In this document: piece after piece, positions 34,058 to 42,613 of the stretch | Layout of the letters: each line of letters opens with the position of its first letter | Numbering within the stretch: the first letter of the stretch is position 1 | From: Arenibacter nanhaiticus | GTDB lineage: Bacteria > Bacteroidota > Bacteroidia > Flavobacteriales > Flavobacteriaceae | Assembly: GCF_900141935.1 (NCBI RefSeq) | Contig: NZ_FQYX01000006.1 | Coordinates: 113,542-177,541, forward strand | Direction of reading: 5' to 3' | DNA length: 64,000 nt | The notes under the pieces: model-generated | Told to the model about the DNA's origin: nothing | The model's input: only the letters and a program-made list of their open reading frames with translations | Databases searched by the model: none | Translations under genes and position numbers: made by a program

Positions 34058-34712
34058 GGACCTTGTCTACGGCACGGCCTTGTAAAATCCTTAAATTATT
34101 AAAGTCCGATGCCTTTATATTGGGCTTGGGGTCTATAAAATATATGGGGCTATGTAATGGTGCATAATGGACCAGGCCAGCGGCAGGGTATACTTGCATA
34201 GAGGTGCCAATGATAATTATTATATCGGCCATGCTGGTGGTTTCCGCAGCTTTCGGCAGCATGGGAACATCTTCGCCAAACCATACTATATGTGGTCTCA
34301 ATTGACTTCCGTCCGAGGCTGAATCTCCTATTTTTATATCGGATTTCCAATCAATGACCACTTCCGGATTCGCAGTACTCCTGGCCTTGAGCAATTCGCC
34401 GTGCAAATGGAGGACGTTGGAGCTTCCGGCGCGTTCGTGCAAATCGTCTACGTTTTGGGTGATGATGTGTACTTGGTAATGTTTTTCTAGGGCCGATAAG
34501 GCTTTGTGGGCGGCATTTGGGAAAACGGTAGACAATTGCCTTCTCCGTTCATTGTAGAATTCCAGGACAAGATGTGGGTTTTGGGCAAAGCCCTGCGGAG
34601 TGGCAACCTCCATTACATCGTGTCCTTCCCATAATCCGTCGGCATCCCTAAAGGTATTGATGCCACTTTCTGCACTGACGCCCGCCCCGGTTAATACCAC
34701 TATTTTTTTCAT
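34020..34712 (-). CDS. cobB: NAD-dependent protein deacylase, SIR2 family (CobB-like)
   Basis: A 230-residue class III sirtuin that removes acyl groups from lysine with NAD. Motifs: GAGVSAESGINTFRDADGLW, QNVDDLHERAG, catalytic His104 (HLHGELL), and GTSMQVYPAAGL. The acyl-pocket residues Tyr53 and Arg56 (EFYNERRRQL) are those linked to desuccinylase/demalonylase activity in SIRT5 and E. coli CobB. The protein contains no cysteine, so the usual four-cysteine zinc site is absent. It overlaps the convergent haem-protein gene. Confidence 0.92.
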   Translation of the reverse strand: MKKIVVLTGAGVSAESGINTFRDADGLWEGHDVMEVATPQGFAQNPHLVLEFYNERRRQLSTVFPNAAHKALSALEKHYQVHIITQNVDDLHERAGSSNVLHLHGELLKARSTANPEVVIDWKSDIKIGDSASDGSQLRPHIVWFGEDVPMLPKAAETTSMADIIIIIGTSMQVYPAAGLVHYAPLHSPIYFIDPKPNIKASDFNNLRILQGRAVDKVPTLVSDLIDKAL

Positions 34713-34765
34713 TTGATAGAAATAAGATATTTTTGATAAAAATAACCCTTTTCTATTGTTTGACT

Positions 34766-35422
34766 ATGATCGATTATGACCTTTTGCCCTATTTGGAAGA
34801 ATTTATTATGCCTGAGAGAAAATCTCGTTTTTTAGAAATACTCCAAGAACGTACCAATTATATTACGGTGGCAATTGAAGATGTTTTTCAGCTGCACAAT
34901 ACCAGTGCCGTTATTAGGAGCTGCGATATTTTTGGCGTGCAGGAGGCGCATGTTATTGAAAGCAAGTATGGCAAACGGTTGGACGAGGATATAGCTATGG
35001 GCGCCCAGAAATGGGTAGATGTGAAAAGATATGCCGATACTACAAGCTGCATCAAAACCTTAAAGGAAAAAGGGTATAAGATTGTGGCAACCACTCCCCA
35101 TCAAAATGATTGTTTGTTGGACGATTTTAAATTTGATGGCAAAATAGCCCTGTTTTTCGGGACTGAACGCAATGGGTTGAGTCAGGAAGTTATAGAGGAA
35201 GCCGATGAATTTTTAAAGATCCCTATGGTAGGGTTTACCGAAAGTTTAAATATTTCCGTTTCTGCAGCAATTATTCTTCATGCCCTTACCAAGGAGTTGA
35301 AAAAGAGTGACATCGATTGGAAATTGACTGAAGAGGAACAGTATCTAAAACGGGTAGATTGGACTAAAAAATCGGTGCGGAGTATTGAAGATGTCTTGGC
35401 GCGTTATTACGGGGAGAAGTAA
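34766..35422 (+). CDS. trmH: TrmH-family tRNA/rRNA 2'-O-methyltransferase
   Basis: A SPOUT methyltransferase, most like TrmH, which methylates the ribose of G18 in tRNA. The ATG at 34766 (MIDYDLLPYLEEFIMPERK) gives a 218-residue protein; the upstream in-frame ATG at 34733 would add a short hydrophobic stretch not typical of the family. SPOUT motifs are present: NTSAVIRSCDIFGVQEAHVIE (here about residues 37-57, with the Asn-Arg pair), FFGTERNGLS and IPMVGFTESLNISVSAA, which form the knot and SAM pocket. Confidence 0.9.
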   Translation: MIDYDLLPYLEEFIMPERKSRFLEILQERTNYITVAIEDVFQLHNTSAVIRSCDIFGVQEAHVIESKYGKRLDEDIAMGAQKWVDVKRYADTTSCIKTLKEKGYKIVATTPHQNDCLLDDFKFDGKIALFFGTERNGLSQEVIEEADEFLKIPMVGFTESLNISVSAAIILHALTKELKKSDIDWKLTEEEQYLKRVDWTKKSVRSIEDVLARYYGEK

Positions 35423-35461
35423 ATTTTCACTATATTTATTTATAATCAAACCAAAAATAAA

Positions 35462-35992
35462 ATGACAACACTACTTTACATCGTTCTGGCCATTATTGTT
35501 CTAATTACCGTATTGGCCATATTGGCCCCCAAGGACTATGAGGTAAACCGGGCAATAGTCATAGCGAAGCCAAAGGGAGAGGTTTTTCAATACCTCAGGT
35601 CCTTGAAAAAACAGGACGAGTGGTCGCCATGGGCCAAGAAAGACCCAGCTATGGAGAAGAAGTTTACCGGAACCGATGGTGAAGTAGGCGCCCTAAGCCA
35701 TTGGAAAGGAAATAAGGCAGTAGGGGAGGGAGAGCAGGAAATAACTGGAATAATAGAGGGAGAAAGAATAGAGTCCGAGTTGCGGTTTTTAAAACCTTTT
35801 AAATCTACTTCGGATGCCTATATCGATGTGGAAGCTGTCGACGAGCACAAAACAAGGGTTGTTTGGGGTTTCAAAGGGAAAAACAAATTCCCTATGTCTA
35901 TTATGATGCTTTTTATGAGTATGGATAAAATGATGGGCAAGGAATTTGAAAATGGACTACAGAGTTTAAAATCGATTTTAGAAAAAAAATAA
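35462..35992 (+). CDS. SRPBCC-family (START-like) protein with membrane anchor
   Basis: A 176-residue protein with an N-terminal membrane helix (residues 3-20, LLYIVLAIIVLITVLAIL), then a polyketide-cyclase/START-like fold typical of SRPBCC (VNRAIVIAKPKGEVFQYLRS, WSPWAKKDPAMEKKFTG, VVWGFKGKNKFP). The fold makes a hydrophobic ligand pocket; the ligand is unknown. It is three bases upstream of a VOC-family gene and co-transcribed with it. Confidence 0.85.
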   Translation: MTTLLYIVLAIIVLITVLAILAPKDYEVNRAIVIAKPKGEVFQYLRSLKKQDEWSPWAKKDPAMEKKFTGTDGEVGALSHWKGNKAVGEGEQEITGIIEGERIESELRFLKPFKSTSDAYIDVEAVDEHKTRVVWGFKGKNKFPMSIMMLFMSMDKMMGKEFENGLQSLKSILEKK

Positions 35993-35995
35993 GCT

Positions 35996-36373
35996 ATGGA
36001 AAGCAATATGGTCGGTTGGTTCGAAATTCCCGTAACCAATATGGAAAGGGCTAAAAAGTTTTATGATACGGTTTTTAATATCAATATCGACATTCATCAA
36101 TTAGAGGAGTTTACAATGGGATGGTTTCCTGCCGCGCCAGAAAAAACTGGTGCCATGGGATCTTTGGTACAGCATAGCATGTACCAGCCAAGTGAGACTG
36201 CGGGGCCTTTGCTTTATTTTTCCTGTAAAGATCTGGCCCATGAGTTAAGCCGCGTAGAAAAAGCCGGAGGAAGTATCTTGCAGCCTAAGAAAGAAATAGG
36301 AGGTGGACATGGTTTTATGGCCTTGTTCAAGGATTCTGAGGGAAATAGGATAGCCCTGCATTCGCAAAAATAG
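35996..36373 (+). CDS. VOC-family (glyoxalase/bleomycin-resistance fold) protein
   Basis: A 125-residue single-module VOC protein: MVGWFEIPVTNMERAKKFYD opens the first beta-alpha-beta-beta-beta unit and GGGHGFMALFKDSEGNRIAL closes the second. The final Glu-Gly-Asn-Arg and the His in the last strand fit the metal site of the fold. The reaction is not predictable from the sequence. It follows the SRPBCC gene by three bases. Confidence 0.87.
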   Translation: MESNMVGWFEIPVTNMERAKKFYDTVFNINIDIHQLEEFTMGWFPAAPEKTGAMGSLVQHSMYQPSETAGPLLYFSCKDLAHELSRVEKAGGSILQPKKEIGGGHGFMALFKDSEGNRIALHSQK

Positions 36374-36375
36374 CC

Positions 36376-37191
36376 TTAGAGGTAAAAAATACTGGCTTCG
36401 GCTCTTGCTCCAAAACGCAAGGGTAAAATAGCGGTGCCAACCCCTTTGGAAACATACATTTTTGAGGTGCTGTTGGTATACCACCCTTTTATGTAGTTTC
36501 CTGCACCACGAGGCATAAATAATGGTTTGCCGAAAAATGTAATTTGTCCGCCATGGGTATGACCAGAAAGAATGGTTAAAGGGGCAATTTCCATGGTTTT
36601 GGCTTGTGCATCTATAGCTTCCCTATAAGCAGGACAATGGTTTAGGACAACAATGGGCCTTGATTTGTCGATGGTCTGGCAAGCTTTTGTAAAGTCAGGA
36701 ACGCCCCCGACATAATCGTCTATGCCAACAATATTTACCTCCCTGCCTTTTGCCATAAAAAGATGGGACTTATTAATCAATAGCTGGCCATTTTGCTCGG
36801 AATAGGTGTTTTCTAAGGCTTCTAAATCTATTTTTCCAGAATATTCTTTATTTCCCAAAATAGCGATTTTAGGTATTTTTTTGGAAATTAAGTCGAGGAA
36901 TTCTTTTATTATTGGTACGTCCCTGCGGTGTTCAATAGTGTCTCCGGTTATAAACAGCACATCTGGGCGTTCTTCATTAATCCGCTTGGCTATAGATTTA
37001 TGGTAATATTTGATTTCTTTTAAATGAAGATCGCTAAGTTGAATGGCCTTAATTTTTTTTGTTTCCCCTTCTGCAAGATCAAATACCGTCCACGATATAA
37101 AATACCTTTCTAACCAATAAGAATCTATTACTGCAAACCCCGTTACACCCAAAATGATATTTTGGATAAAGCGTCTTCTGTTTAATTTCAT
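36376..37191 (-). CDS. Metallophosphoesterase, probable Tat-exported
   Basis: A 271-residue calcineurin-like phosphoesterase (YkuE-like). The ATG at 37191 places a twin-arginine signal at the very start (LNRRRFIQNIILGVTGFAVI); the longer frame from 37245 would bury it. Metal-binding blocks are complete: QLSDLHLKE, FITGDTIEH, ILGNKEYS, NHCPAY and LSGHTHGGQ. The third block has Lys where most relatives have His (GNHE/D), which may affect activity. The protein is likely periplasmic and membrane-anchored; YkuE-type relatives act on lipid A intermediates or other phosphoesters. Confidence 0.86.
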   Translation of the reverse strand: MKLNRRRFIQNIILGVTGFAVIDSYWLERYFISWTVFDLAEGETKKIKAIQLSDLHLKEIKYYHKSIAKRINEERPDVLFITGDTIEHRRDVPIIKEFLDLISKKIPKIAILGNKEYSGKIDLEALENTYSEQNGQLLINKSHLFMAKGREVNIVGIDDYVGGVPDFTKACQTIDKSRPIVVLNHCPAYREAIDAQAKTMEIAPLTILSGHTHGGQITFFGKPLFMPRGAGNYIKGWYTNSTSKMYVSKGVGTAILPLRFGARAEASIFYL

Positions 37192-37312
37192 AAGGGTGTC
37201 ATTATAAACTTGGATACAAGGTTTTGAAGTTGTAAATATAGCCAATAATGACTTTTAAAGTTTGGTGGGAGAGTTGAAAAAGAGACTTGCGAAAACAGTA
37301 AGCTACAATGGT

Positions 37313-39025
37313 TTAGTGGTGTGTAGACTGTTGTTCAGCCAATTCCAGCAAGGCTATTTCATAATCGTTATCTAGTTCCACCGTACCATTTTTTACTTCT
37401 ATATAGGTTTCGGAATAGGCATCAAAAAGCTTGGTGCCATCTTCTATATACTCTTTAACTAAAAGGGATTTTCTTCCTTTGGGCAAATCTAATCCTATTA
37501 TTACCTTGTCTTTATAGGTGTCTTTTACAAATTTTCTAGAAAATACATAGGGAGTTTGTGATATACGTTGGTGTCTGCCTGCTCCAATGGCAGGGTGACG
37601 GCTCCTAAAACGACCTAGTTTCTGCCAGTGTTGTAAAAGGTCTTGGGTGATTTTGTTATTTTCTATTTCTTCCCAATTCATAAAGGATCGCAGAGTCGCA
37701 TCTCCTTGGGCATCCGGAATCGTCAAGCTTCTATTAGATTCATCCCCGTAATATACTTGTGCAGTTCCCGGGCTTAGAAAAAGTATGTTGGCCGCCTTAT
37801 AGCCTTTTTTTCTTTCTTTGTCAAAAGGATCGCTATCATCATGAGAACTTAGGTAGTTTAAAACCCCTTTCCCAGCCAGGTGCTTGTGCAACAACTCGTC
37901 GTATTTGGTAAATATGGTTTCATAATCCTTATGGGCATCAGTTTTTAATTCAAAATTGATCAGACTATTGAAACCGTGATTAAAATAATCTACTTTTCGA
38001 TCTCCAAAATCATATTCCCTTCCAGCCGATATACCATAGCCATACACTTCCCCAAACATATAAAAAGGAGTCTCGTCTAACATATCATTGGGATGTTTTT
38101 GCTTCCAGGTGTTAAACGAGAAGGATGCTTGTTCGTATAATTTACTCCAGATCTTCTCATCAACATGTTTGGCGGTGTCCACTCTAAATCCGTCTACACC
38201 AAATTCATGAACAAAATCGGTTAACCATTTTATAATATAGTTGCTAGGGGTCCTAGGATAACCGGTTCGGGCAAAAAACAAGTTTAAGGCATCGAGTTCT
38301 TCACTTAAGCGGCCTTCTTTTTTCCATTTTGCTAAAAGGTGGTCTGGGAGCTTTACATTTTTTTCTGTGGCGGTAAGAATGTCGGGTAAATTTTCAACCA
38401 GGGTACAGCTAGTAGTGCTTTGGTAGTTGGTATAGGTACATGGTGGGGCGGTGCGAACCCAATCGGACGGCCAGACAGGATCTTTTTCGGTCACAGGTCC
38501 CGTATGGTTTAAAACAACATCTAGGAGTATACGAATGCCATTTTTATGAGCTGTTTTTACGAGTGTTTCTAAGTCTTTTTTAGAACCAAAATTGGGGTCT
38601 AGGGCTGTCCAGTCCTTGGTCCAATACCCGTGGTACCCGTAAGTATTACCTGTGCCTTCGTCAACTTTACCGTGAATTTGTTCTGCAACCGGGCTAAACC
38701 AAATGGCATTGACGCCTAGATTGGAGAAATAACCTTCCTTTATTTTTTGGGTGATACCGTTCAAATCACCTCCCATAAATCCGCGAAGGACTCCCGTTGA
38801 AGCTGTTCTTTCGAAATTTATGTCGTTAGTAGAGTCGCCGTTGTAGAAACGATCGGTGAGCAGAAAATAAATATTGGCTCCCTCCCAAAAAAAAGGAGTT
38901 ATGATGTCTTTGTCTTGATGGGGCTGGACTGTTGCCGTGATATCGGCAACCTTATCATTTTTCTCCGTATCCTTACAAGAGAGAAAAAGAACTAATAATG
39001 CTAAAATTAGGATAGGAAGTTTCAT
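37313..39025 (-). CDS. Alpha-amylase family lipoprotein (GH13)
   Basis: A 570-residue glycoside hydrolase that acts on alpha-glucans, exported as a lipoprotein (LLVLFLSC, ATG at 39025; a second ATG two codons upstream is also possible). The GH13 regions are in order: DVVLNHTG, nucleophile Asp283 in GFRVDTAKH, acid/base Glu326 in MFGEVYGYG, and transition-state His395-Asp396 in LSSHDDSD. The C-terminal beta domain ends the protein. No SusC/SusD pair is adjacent, so this is not part of a classical utilisation locus. Confidence 0.92.
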   Translation of the reverse strand: MKLPILILALLVLFLSCKDTEKNDKVADITATVQPHQDKDIITPFFWEGANIYFLLTDRFYNGDSTNDINFERTASTGVLRGFMGGDLNGITQKIKEGYFSNLGVNAIWFSPVAEQIHGKVDEGTGNTYGYHGYWTKDWTALDPNFGSKKDLETLVKTAHKNGIRILLDVVLNHTGPVTEKDPVWPSDWVRTAPPCTYTNYQSTTSCTLVENLPDILTATEKNVKLPDHLLAKWKKEGRLSEELDALNLFFARTGYPRTPSNYIIKWLTDFVHEFGVDGFRVDTAKHVDEKIWSKLYEQASFSFNTWKQKHPNDMLDETPFYMFGEVYGYGISAGREYDFGDRKVDYFNHGFNSLINFELKTDAHKDYETIFTKYDELLHKHLAGKGVLNYLSSHDDSDPFDKERKKGYKAANILFLSPGTAQVYYGDESNRSLTIPDAQGDATLRSFMNWEEIENNKITQDLLQHWQKLGRFRSRHPAIGAGRHQRISQTPYVFSRKFVKDTYKDKVIIGLDLPKGRKSLLVKEYIEDGTKLFDAYSETYIEVKNGTVELDNDYEIALLELAEQQSTHH

Positions 39026-39138
39026 AAGCATCCATTTTATTTAAAGCTATGAAACGATACTGTAATTAGAAAATTTAATTTACAGAATAAAATAAATTTC
39101 GAACCTGGATTGGTAGTGGAAAAAAGTCGGCTAAGTGC

Positions 39139-39918
39139 TTAATTTTTTCGGTTCAATATTTTAAATTCCTCGTAGCAACTGCTAATGGCATCTAAAATTT
39201 GTAGATCATTGGCGGTACTGATAAAGGATTTGGAATAATTACAATTGGTAAGAATGTCGTTTATGTCAATTTTTTCTACCTGCAGTAATTCTGTAAGTGT
39301 TTCCCTGTCAAATTTAGATGCCAATAAATTTCTAATTTGATCGTCTTCTTTCATCTGCCTTAATTTACGCATCTGATTTGGTTTTTTACCAAATAGATTT
39401 CGCAGTAAATCTGCTGGGTTGAGGATGGCCCCTAGAACTTTGGTAACGGCACTTGGGTTTTTGCTGCCTCCTTCGTATCCAAAAGATAAACCGGAAATAC
39501 TGTACTGAAAGGCATTGTTTAAAGGTAAGTTCTTGACATCGATTTCTAAATATCCAGTGAGAGAATATGGTCTAACGATTACTTCCTCCAAGGCATAGGC
39601 CAATTCCGTTAAGGCAATTTTAGTGTTCTTAAATTTAAACATGTCGTTGCTGACACGTATTTTTTGGGATTTAAAACCTAAAAAGGTAAAGAATAGGGTG
39701 TCGTTTACCTTGGCGGTTAAATTAAATTCGCCCTTTTCGTTTGTTATGGTACCCACCACCTGGTTAAGGTTTACCACGTGGACACTTTCCATAGGTTGGT
39801 CTGTTTGAGCATTTACGACCAATGCCTTTAATTCTTGAAGGTCATTCAACCCTTTGGTTTCTTGGGAGTAACCTAAGGTACCAATAACCAATAAAAAAAA
39901 CGCTAAATATCTTCCCAT
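39139..39918 (-). CDS. Carboxypeptidase-regulatory-like domain protein
   Basis: A 259-residue exported protein (signal peptide ending LGYSQ). Residues about 28-110 form the CarboxypepD_reg-like beta-sandwich (ALVVNAQTDQPMESVHVVN, GTITNEKGEFNLTAKVNDTLFFTFLG, KIALTELAYALEEVIV) that usually precedes a TonB-receptor plug. No receptor follows; instead a helical C-terminal domain with many charged residues does. Such stand-alone proteins are frequent in Flavobacteriaceae and have no assigned function. Confidence 0.8.
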   Translation of the reverse strand: MGRYLAFFLLVIGTLGYSQETKGLNDLQELKALVVNAQTDQPMESVHVVNLNQVVGTITNEKGEFNLTAKVNDTLFFTFLGFKSQKIRVSNDMFKFKNTKIALTELAYALEEVIVRPYSLTGYLEIDVKNLPLNNAFQYSISGLSFGYEGGSKNPSAVTKVLGAILNPADLLRNLFGKKPNQMRKLRQMKEDDQIRNLLASKFDRETLTELLQVEKIDINDILTNCNYSKSFISTANDLQILDAISSCYEEFKILNRKN

Positions 39919-39954
39919 GTGATAGAATCCAAAATTTAAGAACGTAAACTAACT

Positions 39955-39982
39955 AAAAAAATACGCCGGAGCGTATTTTTTT
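39955..39982 (-). terminator. Terminator after the DEAD-box helicase gene
   Basis: AAAAAAATACGC pairs with GCGTATTTTTTT around a CGGA loop, 14 bases after the stop codon on the minus strand. Confidence 0.85.
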
Positions 39983-39995
39983 AGTATAGAATTAA

Positions 39996-41804
39996 CTAAT
40001 ATGAATCATTTTTTCTTTTGGTTCTTCTTTTTCCGGAATAAGAACCGCTAGAAGAGCCTCCTTTTGAAGAAAAGCTACTTTCCCTTCTTCTTCCGCGACC
40101 TCCTCTGTCGTTGTCTCTATCTCTTCCTCCACCAAAGCTTTTGCCACGGTCTCTGCTACCACGGCCACGACCACCGCCGCCACCTGGGCTTTTAGATACT
40201 TCAACATTGACAAACCTTCCGTCTACCTTAAATTCTGTAAAGGTTTTTAAAATGTTTTCTGTTACGGCAGCATCGGTGTTAAAGAAGGAAAAACTTTCTT
40301 TAACATCAACCTTAAAGATATCGTCCTGACCCAGGTTAACAGTATCTCTTAGGAAATCTTTTAAAGACATCCAATCGTATCCGTCTTTTTCACCTACATT
40401 GATGAAATATCTAACGTTACCATTGGTAGGGATTTCGGCCGATCTTCCTCTTTCGCCTCTTTCACCATGTTCCCTAGGCTCAGCAGATTTTAAATCCTTT
40501 GCCTTGTTGTAGTAGTTAAAGAAACGGGTAAACTCAACAGAAACGATTTTTTTGATAAGTTCCTCACGATCAATTCCTTGAAGGACATCGTTGATTGCGG
40601 GTAGGTAAACATCTACTTCGTCGTTTACTTTAGTATCCTTTATTTTGTTGGCCAAGTGATACAGCTGAATCTCGCAAATTTCCATTCCAGTCGGAATTTT
40701 TTTGCTGATAAATTCTGTTTGTATTTTGTTTTCGATGGCCTTAATTTTTCTCAGTTCACTTCTGGTAATGATGACCATAGAGATACCCGACTTACCGGCA
40801 CGACCTGTACGACCACTACGGTGCGTATACGTTTCAATTTCGTCAGGTAATTGGTAGTTGATTACGTGGGTAATATCATCTACGTCGATACCACGGGCAG
40901 CAACATCGGTTGCTACCAACATTTGTATTTGTTTCTTACGGAATGAGTTCATGACCAAATCTCTTTGGTTCTGACTTAAGTCGCCGTGCAAAGCTCCGGC
41001 ATTGTATCCGTCTTCGATTAATTTTTCGGCAACCTTTTGCGTATCTCTTTTGGTTCTACAGAAAATAACCGAAAATATATCTGGATTGGTATCTGCTAAT
41101 CTTTTTAAAGCAGCGTAACGATCTCCTCCACCTACAACATAATATTCGTGTTGTACGGTATTGGCTCCTGAGTTTTTAGATCCTACAGTGATTTCCTGTG
41201 GGGAGTTCATGAATTTTTTGGCGATAACCGAAACCTCTCTTGGCATGGTAGCTGAAAATAACCAAGTAGATTTTTCTTTTGGAGTATTGGATAAAATATC
41301 CTTGATATCCTCGAAAAAGCCCATGTTAAGCATTTCATCGGCCTCATCTAGTACACAGTAGTCTATTTTAGAGATGTCTACCAGTCCACGACTGATCATA
41401 TCTTTCATTCTACCAGGGGTAGCTACAACAATTTGTGCTCCTCGTTTAACTTGTCTAGCTTGGTCTGTTATGCTCGCGCCACCATAAATAGCAACAACGT
41501 TTAAACCTTTTTCATATTTGGAATAAGCAACAAGTTCGTTGGTAATCTGTAAACAAAGTTCCCTTGTCGGAGATAAAATCAATCCTTGGGTAGTTCTGCT
41601 TGCGCTATCAATTTTTTGGATAAGTGGAAAACCAAAGGCAGCTGTCTTTCCTGTCCCTGTTTGGGCAAGGGCTACTAAATCTGTTTCACTTTCTAATAAG
41701 ATTGGAATTGCTTTTTCTTGAACTTCAGAAGGAGCTTCAAATCCTAAATCAGTAATAGCGTTCAATAAGGACGGAGTTAGTCCTAATTCTTCGAATTTTG
41801 TCAT
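39996..41804 (-). CDS. DEAD-box RNA helicase with DbpA-type RNA-binding domain and RG-rich tail
   Basis: A 602-residue DeaD/CsdA-like ATP-dependent RNA helicase. All helicase motifs are present: AQTGTGKTAAF, PTRELCLQ, TPGRM, VLDEADEML, FSATMP, ARGIDVDDI and HRSGRTGRAG. A DbpA-type RNA-binding domain occupies about residues 465-545 and the tail is glycine/arginine-rich (GGGGRGRGSRDRG), typical of RNA chaperone activity. Function: ribosome assembly and mRNA unwinding, often cold-induced. The leader upstream is about 110 bases and carries a perfect hairpin just before the start codon. Confidence 0.93.
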   Translation of the reverse strand: MTKFEELGLTPSLLNAITDLGFEAPSEVQEKAIPILLESETDLVALAQTGTGKTAAFGFPLIQKIDSASRTTQGLILSPTRELCLQITNELVAYSKYEKGLNVVAIYGGASITDQARQVKRGAQIVVATPGRMKDMISRGLVDISKIDYCVLDEADEMLNMGFFEDIKDILSNTPKEKSTWLFSATMPREVSVIAKKFMNSPQEITVGSKNSGANTVQHEYYVVGGGDRYAALKRLADTNPDIFSVIFCRTKRDTQKVAEKLIEDGYNAGALHGDLSQNQRDLVMNSFRKKQIQMLVATDVAARGIDVDDITHVINYQLPDEIETYTHRSGRTGRAGKSGISMVIITRSELRKIKAIENKIQTEFISKKIPTGMEICEIQLYHLANKIKDTKVNDEVDVYLPAINDVLQGIDREELIKKIVSVEFTRFFNYYNKAKDLKSAEPREHGERGERGRSAEIPTNGNVRYFINVGEKDGYDWMSLKDFLRDTVNLGQDDIFKVDVKESFSFFNTDAAVTENILKTFTEFKVDGRFVNVEVSKSPGGGGGRGRGSRDRGKSFGGGRDRDNDRGGRGRRRESSFSSKGGSSSGSYSGKRRTKRKNDSY

Positions 41805-41815
41805 AATAAGTTATA

Positions 41816-41855
41816 AAATAATCGCAAATATGTATGTTGAGTAGAGCGATTATTT
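41816..41855 (-). promoter_or_regulatory. Hairpin in the leader of the DEAD-box helicase mRNA
   Basis: A perfect 10-bp stem, AAATAATCGC against GCGATTATTT, with a 20-base loop, ends only 11 bases before the helicase ATG on the minus strand. It lies between a TACCTTTG promoter-like box (41916-41923, minus) and the coding region, so it would be transcribed. It has no T run in the minus direction, which argues against a terminator. Confidence 0.45.
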
Positions 41856-41971
41856 ATATAACCCTTTTTAGACTCCGGTCAACACATGCTATACCAGCGG
41901 CGTTAATTAAGGGGGCAAAGGTACTGCTATTTATTTAATAACTGCGTTTTTTTTGTAAATTAGTGATGTTT

Positions 41972-42610
41972 TTATGGAAATACCCAAAAACCGTACGAAG
42001 TAGCGGTGATGCCTAAAATGCCTAAAAAGAGGGTTAAGGTGGTAAAGATTTTTGCTTGATTTTTGTTCACGATAATAGAAAGAATTCCCATGACCAAACA
42101 AACTTGGAAAAATAATATTCCCAAGTTAAATACCTGTGAAGCGCTGCCGTACTCTCTGATGAGTTTTTCCCATTCTTTTACGCCTGTGATAACACCCATT
42201 TGGCCATCTAAGTCTTGAGCCCAATAGGCTTGTGGGATATTGGAGGAGCCGACTAAAATTTCTGTTTTTTCAGCTGCGTATTTATGAACCAGTGTTTTGG
42301 TGTGATCTATCTTTTCCCTAAAGGGTGAAAAAGAACTGTTGGTGACAATGGAGGCGTCGTTTAGTATATTTAAAAGACTAAGTTCACTTTCTTTTATGCT
42401 TTGCTTTACGCTTTTTGCTTGGTACCATGCCGTGTGGTCGACAAACATGCTTTGAGATATCATTAAGTCTTCTTTCAATTTGTTGTTGGCCATTTCTGTT
42501 ATAGCCATAAACAAGGCAAAAACAGCAACTAAATACCCACCTATAGTTTCTGTGCGTAGCTTTGGAAAAGAAAAAGGGGTCTTAGAGGTCTGTAGTTTTG
42601 TTTCTGACAT
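41972..42610 (-). CDS. DUF4337-family membrane protein
   Basis: A 212-residue inner-membrane protein with one membrane helix near the N-terminus (about 25-42, GYLVAVFALFMAITEMA) and two near the C-terminus (about 157-178 and 188-209). The segment HTAWYQAKSVKQSIKE is characteristic of DUF4337. The large loop between is helical and probably extramembrane. It starts four bases after rdgB on the same strand, so the two are co-transcribed. Function unknown. Confidence 0.8.
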   Translation of the reverse strand: MSETKLQTSKTPFSFPKLRTETIGGYLVAVFALFMAITEMANNKLKEDLMISQSMFVDHTAWYQAKSVKQSIKESELSLLNILNDASIVTNSSFSPFREKIDHTKTLVHKYAAEKTEILVGSSNIPQAYWAQDLDGQMGVITGVKEWEKLIREYGSASQVFNLGILFFQVCLVMGILSIIVNKNQAKIFTTLTLFLGILGITATSYGFWVFP

Positions 42611-42613
42611 AAT

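Noticed and set aside
39992..40213. A 73-codon frame rich in Val, Ala and Glu at the end of the helicase gene
   Set aside because: Frame-shifted reading of the Gly/Arg-rich tail of the helicase.
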